Shown: positions 56,163 to 64,000 of the stretch, one piece after another
Layout of the letters: the number at the start of each line of letters is the position of its first letter
How positions within the stretch are numbered: the stretch's first letter is position 1
Assembly: GCA_954871525.1 (NCBI GenBank)
Contig: OX940869.1
Coordinates: 20,364,001 to 20,428,000, forward strand
Direction: 5' to 3'
Source of the DNA: Parietaria judaica
Taxonomy: Eukaryota > Streptophyta > Magnoliopsida > Rosales > Urticaceae
DNA length: 64,000 bases
Program-made: the position numbers and the translations under genes
The notes under the pieces: model-generated
Database searches by the model: none
Told to the model about the DNA's origin: nothing
The model's input: the letters and a program-made list of their open reading frames with translations, nothing else

Positions 56163-58690
56163 ACATTTTTGTGGTGACCTATTACCGGGTCAGAGTTTTG
56201 TCCATGCACTGGTAAGTTCATCGGGTATGAAGTGTCTTCATACTGGACAGCGACAGACTTATATCCGAAATCATCATGTAAGTCCGTCACTGATGAAAGA
56301 ACGATAAGGTCGCTAAGATGATCAGATGAAATCGGTTTATCTCTTGCGGTAATGTGGGTTTATACAGTTTAACTTAAACGATCTTTGATTTAATCGTTTC
56401 AGTTTACAAGCAAGTATCCCCAATACTTTTATTTTGGGATCGGAAGGTTGGCCGTAGTAAACTGCATATTACAGATATGGATAATAACTTTGGTGTCGTA
56501 TGGTTAAGTGGTTTGGGAAACCAGTTTTACAATTTGGTTTGGGAAATCAGTCTGAGAGTTTGGTTTACCAAACCAGTTTGGGAGTTTGGTTTTTGAAACA
56601 TTGTTTGGTTAGTCTTTTGTTAATCTGTGGTTGAATTTAAGTGAAAAAAATACAATAAAACACAATTTATGTCACTAAAAAGAAAGTATGTTTTATTTGA
56701 AGTAATATATATTAATATAATGTCTAAAAGATATTTGCCATAATACAAAAATTATTCATATTTCATGACTCTAATTACATGTTTAACTAATGAAATATAA
56801 AGTGGTAAATATTCCGTTTCTACAATTAAGTTAGTATTTAAAAATATACATAATTTAAATATATTTGTTAATACGATAGTAATATCATTAAAATATACAA
56901 TTATATATAAAAATAATTGTAATAATTTATTATATGAGTTAATTTCATTGTTATATCTTATTATTATATAATACTATTATAGAATGATAATATATTATTA
57001 TGGTTTTATTTTGTAAGATTGAGTTGAAGACCAAAGACAGAAATCAACTTCAAGTTGTTTTCTGTTTTCCTTCATTAAAATTTCAGTGGTCTGCGAGACC
57101 GGTCTCGGAAAACAGAGACAACTGACAACCAAACGTGGTCTGCGAAACCAATATGACACTGTTTGAAACCAAAACCAGAAACTGGTCTCGGAGACCATAA
57201 CCAAACGCCCCCTTTATTATTTCCTTCTATGATTTTGTGGGATGCAAATAAGTACTCATGGCCAGCTTACGGATTCATAACCCGATAAGTGAGTAGTTTG
57301 CAATAAATCATAGATTAAGGTAGTGTCGTCAAAATGGCAGAAGGGTAATAATATATTTACCCTTTTGATGAGGATCATAATAATACAAAAACCGATCGAC
57401 TAAGATATCTTACTGTATCAATGGACACCTGTGATCAGAAAGATATAATTATACACACTTGAGAGTTCAGCTTCGCGCTATAGTGGAAAGTTGCCGAAGT
57501 TGGTGAAAGTTGTACACTTTCACCGTAGCTTGGAGGTGTGATCCATTTGTCCCCTTTGTAGCTCCACAAGGATGACACCGAAGTTATGTTTATTATACTA
57601 GTTAAACATTGAATAGATCCAATCAAGAGTGATTCCTGATTGTTGTCACGAATTCTCTGATTAACCTAAAAGTGGTAAATGTACCAAAGTTTTTGGTACT
57701 AGCTGGGAATGTGAAAAATTGATAATTGAATTTGACCCCTGGATAATTCTAGGATTATGAGAAATAAAATTCTGTGAATTTATCATTTTGAATAGTACAA
57801 TTCTGATGTACAGTGTGAGAGTTATGGTCAAAACTGTTTTTCGGCGAAGGCCGAAATTGCCGCTGTTTTTACCTGCGAATTTGAGAGAAAATTAAATATT
57901 GGATTTAATTCCTTAAATATTTAATTAAGAAAATAATCATAATGATTTTCGAACTATGTTTATAGTGATTTTAAATCTTGAAAATATAAAGATTTGATTT
58001 ATTAAATATTTTCGGGTATTTTCTAAAAAGATTTGATTTGGATTTATTCTTTATTCGATTTAATCATTAAATCAAATATTTGAGTGAATATCTCCAAATT
58101 GGTTGAGATAATCTCTCCAGAGTGGTTGGGATCAGCTGCCTATAATAAATAGGGGATCGCTTGAACCCTAAATCACACACAACACATCCTAAAAACGTCA
58201 GAAAAGTCGTTTTCCCCCAGCCTCTCTCAGTTCCTACGAATTTCTCAGGGATAATTCATCCTGAGATTTTGGTTTTAGGGTTTAGAGGTTATTCTAGAAG
58301 AGCCCACGCTCTTGGCGACGTAATCCCGGAGTCATACATCGAAGGACAACTGGGAGCTATCTTGTCACAGAAAATCACAAAGAGCATGTGGATCAAAAGG
58401 CACGGAGTTCTTGAAGATCAAAGAACGCAGACAGCATCGTCGAAGGTGTCAGGTATACGTTCTTGTATTTATCGATTATGAGATTATTCACTTTTACTCA
58501 AGGCTCAGATTAAAACCAATAAACATGTTAATAAATTAAAATTAATTAATTCATCACGATCTGGAAAATTAATTGTAAGTTGATTTTGATACAGACGGTT
58601 TTACAGGGTTTTCGGTATTGGACTCTAACCCAGTAAATTTTTAATGGTCAAAATTGATTTTGATACTTACGGTTTGACAGTTTCTTAGGA
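56163..58690 (+). mobile_element. LTR fragment G, related to the F-type LTR
   Basis: From about 56163 it matches the reverse complement of 4500-6230 (shared TATGAAGTGTCTTCATA, AAACGATCTTTGATTTAATC-like and GATAATAACTTT strings) but lacks the first 370 bp of that LTR. A TATA-like box with AATAAATAGG is at about 58143-58152. It separates the pol halves of element I. No TSD was found, so it may have arrived with rearrangement or lost its ends. Confidence 0.55.
56492..57212. mobile_element. PIF/Harbinger-like MITE (721 bp), TSD TTT
   Basis: Ends GGTGTCGTATGGTTA and TAACCAAACGCCCCC are inverted repeats (12 of 15 matches); TTT at 56489-56491 and 57213-57215 is the duplication. The F-type LTR around 5890-5915 shows the empty site (ATAACTTTATCATTTCC on its reverse strand). 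The non-coding interior begins and ends with GAAACC/TTTGG-rich repeats. Confidence 0.75.
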
Positions 58691-58759
58691 GTCGTCGGTG
58701 AGCGATTTGGGTCTAGATCCGCAGGCACAACTCGGAATCTGTATCACAGCGATATCGAT

Positions 58760-59341
58760 TCCAGCAATCAAGCCATCGATGAAGAAGTCAGCAAGCTCAT
58801 CGCTGCTGACTTCGTCAAAGAGGTTACTTACCCAGACTGGGTATCCAATGTAGTCATGGTCAAGAAGCCTCACGGAAAATGGCGGATCTGCATAGATTAC
58901 TCCGATCTTAATACGTCGTGCCCGAAGGATTGCTTCACGCTTCCGAGAATCGATCAGCTAGTTGACGCCACCGCTGGTTTATCAGCTTTTGAGCATGATG
59001 GACGCCTACTCAGGGTACAACCAAATCCGAATGCACGAACCAGACCAGGTACACACGACGTTCGTAACCGACCGTGGTCTCTATTGCTACAAAGTCATGC
59101 CCTTCGGCCTGAAAAACGCTAGAGCCACGTACTAACGCCTGGTCAACCGAATGTTCGCCCCACTCATCGGTAAAACCATGGAGGTCTACGTCGACGACAT
59201 GATCATCAAAATCCTCAAGGAGACCGACCACGTCAAAGACCTTCGTGAAGCATTCTTGTTCCTTTGAAGGTACCAGATGAAATTGAACCCCGCTAAATGC
59301 GCGTTGGGAGTCGAATCAGGAAAGTTCTTAGGATTCATCGT
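58760..59341 (+). pseudogene. Reverse transcriptase fragment of element I
   Basis: It resumes with DIDSSNQAIDEEVSKLIAAD, PDWVSNVVMVKKPHGKWRIC, CPKDCFTLPRIDQLVDATAG, a frameshift, then VMPFGLKNARATY and MEVYVDDMIIK (YVDD box), and stops at SGKFLGFIV, where element K begins. Stops occur near 59135 and 59265. The Tat lineage is supported by similarity to the K polymerase. Confidence 0.82.
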
Positions 59342-60099
59342 TGTAGAGGGGTATTTTCACCACCCTTTTCCAGTCACAAAGACAATCATCAAATAATAAA
59401 TAAATAACAACAAATGATGAATATCTCTATTTTATTATAATTTCCGAAAGGAGCTCGGTTTTCTTCCGTTGAATAGCTGGACAGATGAAGGATCATGAGC
59501 ATCGAATTTCTCTATTTTCTTAGCCTTTTCTATTACAAGATTTTCCACTCCCTTTTTTCCAGCCCCTTACAACTGAGGCTTGTCTTCCCTTTTATAGAGT
59601 TTACAATGCCTTCCCCCTGCATATTTCCCGCCTTTTTTCTCTTTAATCATCACTCTCTGACGTGATTCGAGGGCGGCAGGGCTTATCCTTGCTTTACGTC
59701 AAATCCGAGCAAGCTGCCGTTATGGGTAGGTGCGCCACATTAAATGCGCATCTCGTCAGCCGTCATTCGGCTCTGCAGGCCTTCGTCGCTGATGCTCTCA
59801 TCGAGTGGGTAGGTCGGCTTCATTAAATGCACGTCTCGTCAAGGGTCATTCGACCCTGCACACAATCATCACGACGAAGTTCCTCGTCGGGTGTGATGGG
59901 ACGCTTCATCGCAACTTGCTTGCTCGCGTGGCTGCATCCCCTCGCGGATGAACCTCTTCGGGGGTATTCTTCCTCGGGGATGGCCCTCCTCGGGGATAAC
60001 CCCCTTTGCTGGTGGACTTCCTCGCCTCCCTCATGTCGTTTATGGACAAAACGACACGAGTTGTGTTGGGGGTGGATTTGACCAAATCCGACCTCAACA
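59342..60099 (-). repeat. 3' LTR of element K (758 bp)
   Basis: On the minus strand it starts TGTTGAGGTCGG (60099) after a polypurine tract and ends CCCCTCTACA (59342). Its left flank TCGTT (59337-59341) should be one TSD copy; the other is outside the window. It disrupts the RT of element I. Confidence 0.75.
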
Positions 60100-60319
60100 G
60101 TTAGTCCCCCATTTTATCAAGTGTATACACTTGGTAAAATAAAGTATAACTATTTAGGAGATTGGCTCTAGCCGGCCTCTTTTGGTTCCTGGTCAGTGAT
60201 TACTTCTTCGGCTCCTCGCGTGGTCATATTGCTAAGCCGCTCCCTTTCCTCGCCAAGTTCCCTTTGCGTCCCCCTTGGTTGCTTCCGCTTGTTTCCTTTC
60301 GGGCTTGCTTGCCTGCTTG

Positions 60320-60381
<62 letters not shown>

Positions 60382-60793
60382 TTCTCTTTATACTATTCTC
60401 GGCTCTCTTAGCCGTATATATGATCTCGACATGTTTTGCCGGACCGGGCTTGCTCGGCACCCTTAGCCGTATATAGGATCTCGGCCTGTATTGCCGGACC
60501 GGGTTTGCTCGGCACCCTTAGCCGTATAGATATGTATATTGTTATACATTATAATTTTTTCGAAGCTTTCATCGGTGCGCGTGTAGAAATGTAACAACTA
60601 CTTCTTCCGACGAGCCTGAGATAAGAAAAGAAAAGGCCATACGTAGCAAAAATTCGAATCAGTTCAAACAAAAATCGAGGTCATGCGATGTAGAGAAAAA
60701 TTGCCCCGAACAAGAGAGGGTCGGGACTTTCCCAACTGGCAAACAAGATAGGATTTATATTCATAACGAAGAGAGTGAATTAGTGAGATGGGG
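60100..60793 (-). other. 3' untranslated region of element K with repeats
   Basis: The polypurine tract AAAATGGGGGACTAAC (minus strand) lies at 60100-60115. Positions 60322-60379 are an AT microsatellite of about 29 repeats. Positions 60400-60530 hold two to three copies of a roughly 57-bp unit with TTGCCGGACCGGG and TTGCTCGGCACCCTTAGCCG. No coding sequence. Confidence 0.7.
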
Positions 60794-62690
60794 CTAATAG
60801 TAGAACTTTTTTAGGTGTTTCACGTTCCAACTCCGTATTACTTTTGCTCCTTCCGTGTTCTTGAGCTCGTAGACTCCCGGTCTGACGACATAGGTGACCA
60901 TGTAAGGGCCTTCCCAGGTTTGCCCTAGCTTCCCGGCATTTGCTTCGGCGGTATTCTGGAACACTCGTCGGAGGACCATCTCCCCGACTTTGAACCTTCT
61001 CGGGCGCACTTTCTTGTTGTAAAAACGCGCGATCGTGTTTTGATAGTTGGCCACGTGCGTGCTTGCTCGCTCACGCCTCTCGTCGATGTGGTCGAGCTGA
61101 TGGAGGAGGCCCTGCTCGTTATTTTCTTCGCAGCTAGGGGCTAGCGTTCGACGAAGGCTCGGAATGTCAACCTCTGCTGGGATCACATCCTCCACTCCAA
61201 AGGCCAAGGCGAAAGGCGTCTCGCCGGTCGCGGAATGAGGGGTGGTCCGATAAGCCCATAGCACTCCTTGTAGCTCGTCCGCCCACAGTCCTTTCTTTTC
61301 GCCGAGCATCCTCTTGATGTTGTCGACGATGGTTCGGTTGACCGCCTCAGCGTTCCCGTTGCCTTGGGGGTACCGCGGAGTCGATGTGTTGAGCTTTATT
61401 CTCCATCGCTTGCAGAAATCCCCGAACCTCTTCGAGATGAACTGGGACCCGTTGTCGGCAATTATCTCCCGGGGTAATCCGAAGCGAGTAATCACGTTCT
61501 TCCAAACGTAGCTCTCGACGTCGGAATCCTTGATGTTGGCGTATGCTTCCGCCTCCGTCCATTTGGTGAAGAAATCCGTGACAACGAGCATGAACCTCTT
61601 CTGTCGTCGGCCGATGGGCATAGGGCCGACGATGTCCATCGACCACTTCATGAAAGGATAAGGAACCGAGACCGCTGAGAGCTCTTCGGCCGGGCAGTTG
61701 ATTGCTGGAGCGTGCCGCTGACATTTTTCGCACCTCTTGGCGTGGCTGATGCAATCAGCGACAATGGTTTCCCAAAAGAAACCTTGCCGCTTAGTCTTTC
61801 TTAGCAAGGATCGCCCGCCAGAATGGTTTCCGCAATCCCCACTATGGATTTCCCGCATGACGTATTCGGCCTCCTTTTTGCCAAGGCATCTCAGGTAGGG
61901 ACCTGCGAAGCTTCTTCGGTAAAGTACGTTGTCGAGGACGGTGTACCTGGAACTTTTTAACTTGATCTTTCGGGATTCTTGCGGGTCTTCGGGCAGCGTT
62001 CCTTCAAGGATGTACCTTCGGAAGGGCGTCCTCCAATCTTCTGTTTCATCGTCGTTCACAACTCCCCGCTCCCCTTCCTCGTCCTCGCTCTCTTCGATCT
62101 CGTTTATGTTAGCCCCGTCCGCATTTGCCTCCTCGGCTTCCTCTTTTCCTCTAGCTTTCTTCTTTGCTGGGCCCTCCTCTCTTCGGATACTTGGCTCCTC
62201 CACCGTTTCTACCGTGACAGACCTTAGCTCTCCGATTTCCGTCGTGGAACCTAGGCCGGCCAGCGCGTCGGCGTGGGTGTTGTCTCCTCGCGTCACCCGT
62301 GTCAGGCTAAAGTAGTCAAACTTTCTTGAGAGAGCCTCGATCACTCCTGCGTAAGCCTCCATTCGCTCGTCGTTTTTCTCGTATTCCCCGTTTACTTGCT
62401 TCACTACCAGCTGCGAATCTGAGAAAGCGTGCAAGTTCTTCGCCCCGATTGCCAAGGATGATTGCATCCCGAGGATGAGCGCTTCATACTCCGACTCGTT
62501 GTTGGTGGAGCGATATGCGAGACGACAGGCCTTCTCTATCACATCTCCCTTAGGGGAGGTGATCCTGATCCCTACTCCAGATCCTTGTGCTGTCGCGGAT
62601 CCATCGACTTGTAGCTTCCAGACGCCGGCTTCGTCGCTCAGATCCACCGGATCCTTTGGCAACTCGATGAGGAAGTCTGCGAGCACTTGA
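60794..62690 (-). CDS. Element K pol: archaeal-type RNase H and integrase (630 codons open)
   Basis: An open frame forming the C-terminal half of pol. First comes a second, archaeal-type RNase H: WKLQVDGSATAQGSGVGIRI, STNNESEYEALILGMQSSLA, AFSDSQLVVKQVNGEYEKND, and DNTHADALAGLG supply the acidic residues. After an acidic linker comes integrase: zinc domain (HSGDCGNHSGG, CEKCQRH), then the DDE core (WSMDIVGPM, IADNGSQFISKRFG, GNGNAEAVNRTI), WAYRTTPHSATGETPFALAF and a C-terminal domain (FKVGEMVLRRV, GQTWEGPYMV) without chromodomain. A second RNase H marks the Tat lineage. The start is a continuation of the upstream frame, not a true initiation site; a 1-nt shift near 62760 separates it. Confidence 0.9.
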
Positions 62691-62717
62691 GACTTGAGGC
62701 TCGTCCGAAGCTTGTAC

Positions 62718-63206
62718 TCAATGTCGTACGCTCCCAGCTTTATAGACCACTTCGTGACTTCCCGACTGGCTCGGGCCGTGGACGATAGTGCGGATGGGTC
62801 TGTCGGTCATGACGACGATGGTGTGGGCTTGGAAGTGATGCTTCAGTCTTTCCGATGCGTCGTATACTGCCAGAGCAAGCTTCTCGGGTTGAGGGTATCT
62901 TGTCTCGGCGTCGAGGAGTTTTCTGCTGATGTAGGAGACTGGCCTCTGCTCCCCATCCTCCTCACGCACAAGCACTTGGCTGATCGCGTGGTTAGACACG
63001 GCGATGTATAAATATAATGGTTCCCCCGGCCTCGGTTTCGTCATATTGGGTGGTGATGACAGGTAGGACTTCAGCGTCTGGAAGGCTTCCTCGCATTTCT
63101 TGGTCCAATCGAATTTCTTGTTCTTTCTTAGTAGCTCGTAGAAAAGGAGGGTCTTGTCGGCCGATCGTGAGATAAATCGGTTCAGGGCAGCAATCCTCCC
63201 AGTCAA
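62718..63206 (-). pseudogene. Element K pol: connection and RNase H
   Basis: TGRIAALNRFISRSADKTLL, KFDWTKKCEEAFQTLKSYLS, then LYLYIAVSNHAISQVLVREE (the first Asp of RNase H is replaced, AVSN where CASD is common), ISRKLLDAETRYPQPEKLAL and MTDRPIRTIV. Near 62760 the frame shifts; the continuing frame reads REVTKWSIKLGAYDIEYKLR and leads into the next block. Tat elements often have a degenerate first RNase H. Confidence 0.8.
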
Positions 63207-63227
63207 TCTCTGAATCTCTCTTCGATA

Positions 63228-64000
63228 TCAGGGCGAGGGCATGCTTTTGATTGCCTCAATTTGCTCGGGGTTGGCTTCGACCCCTCGCCGAGTGACCATG
63301 TGACCCAAGAACTTTCCCGAGGACATACCGAAGGTGCACTTGGTGGGATTTAGCTTCATCCCGTGCAGGTTTAGAATCTCGAAACATTCCTCCAAGTGTT
63401 CGACGTGCGCCGCCGCCTTCAGGGACTTGACGACCATGTCGTCGATGTATACTTCCATGCTCTTTCCGATCTGCTTGTGGAACATCTTGGTCACCAATCT
63501 CTGGTAAGTCGCTCCGGCGTTCTTCAGTTCGAAGGGCATGACTTTGTAGCAGTACGTGCCCCTCTCGCTGACGAAGGCGGTCTTCTCTTCATCGTCCGGG
63601 TGCATCCTTATCTGGTGGTACCCGGAATACGCATCCATGAAGCTGAGAAGCTCGTAGCCGTGGGTGGCCTCGACGAGGCGATCTATATGCGGCATCGGGA
63701 AACTATCCTTTGGGCAAGCTCGGTTGAGGTCGGTGAAGTCCACACAAACTCGCCACTTGCCATTCTTCTTTTTTACGACGACTGTGTTAGCCAGCCATTC
63801 GGGATATTTTACCTCTCGAATGGTTCCCATCGAGAGCAGCTTATCCACCTCGTCATTGATAATCTTGTTTCTATCGGGTGCCATTTTTATCCTCTTTTGT
63901 ACGACGGGCTTGTGCCTTGGGTCGGCGTTGAGGCGGTGAGATGTCACCGAAGGGTCGATCCCTGGCATATCCTCATGAGACCAAGCGAAACTCCCCCGGT
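63228..64000 (-). pseudogene. Element K pol: reverse transcriptase (continues beyond window)
   Basis: Reads GIDPSVTSHRLNADPRHKPV, ANTVVVKKKNGKWRVCVDFT, CPKDSFPMPHIDRLVEATHG, SFMDAYSGYHQIRMHPDDEE, VMPFELKNAGATYQRLVTKM and MEVYIDDMVVKSL (YIDD catalytic box), then GKFLGHMVTRRGVEANPEQI. A single in-frame TGA at about 63229 separates it from the RNase H block. The open frame reaches position 64000, so protease and gag lie to the right. Confidence 0.85.

Noticed and set aside
60196..60460. ORFs encoding Tyr-Ile repeats
   Set aside because: Translation of the AT microsatellite.

Overview
The window is nuclear DNA of a flowering plant, most likely a eudicot; the species cannot be named. The evidence is plant-type LTR retrotransposons with tRNA-iMet and tRNA-Asp priming sites, plant hAT and Mutator-like transposases, long AT-rich spacers, and one spliced host gene for a plastid-type UPF0301 (YqgE/AlgH) protein. 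There are no operons, rRNA, CRISPR or recognisable tRNA genes. About nine tenths of the window is transposable elements inserted into one another. Most boundaries below were set by finding target-site duplications (TSDs) by eye.

Layout. 1-6526: a minus-strand retroelement (F) with a non-coding GC-rich interior and a 30-bp tandem array; its 5' LTR carries a solo LTR (1556-4494). 6527-14040: a decayed Mutator-like (MULE) host with DUF1985 coding sequence, split by a non-coding large-LTR element (LARD, 7055-11413, TSD GTACC). 14341-15178: the UPF0301 gene, with its promoter up to about 15410. 15430-29950: a minus-strand hAT transposon (hAT-1) split by a solo LTR (15703-18657, TSD ACCGT), by element E (19946-26798, TSD TATCG) and by a MULE-type MITE (28222-29109). 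E carries element D inside its own 5' LTR (20921-25023, TSD CATAT). 32579-33144: a hAT MITE. 33331-45041: an Athila-type Ty3/gypsy element (H), pol decayed but with an intact extra ORF. 46134-51411: a second, internally deleted hAT (hAT-2), hosting another solo LTR (48722-50994, TSD AAAAC) and possibly sitting in an exon of an unidentified host gene. 52091-59341: a decayed Tat-lineage gypsy element (I), broken by an LTR fragment (G), which itself carries a PIF/Harbinger-like MITE. 59342-64000: a minus-strand Tat-lineage element (K) inserted in the RT of I and running off the right edge.

The most interesting object is element D: two 1064-bp LTRs that differ at about eight positions and a single uninterrupted 651-codon ORF joining a Gag N-terminus directly to an integrase C-terminus and chromodomain. 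Protease, RT, RNase H and the integrase core are absent. It looks like a young, trans-mobilised Gag-chromodomain element whose zinc-knuckle codons survive only in a shifted frame. Second is the family of very large, non-coding LTRs (four copies plus a fragment), which share termini, a promoter and a conserved GC-rich leader block. These elements would depend on proteins from autonomous relatives; apart from the UPF0301 gene nothing here has an evident cellular role.
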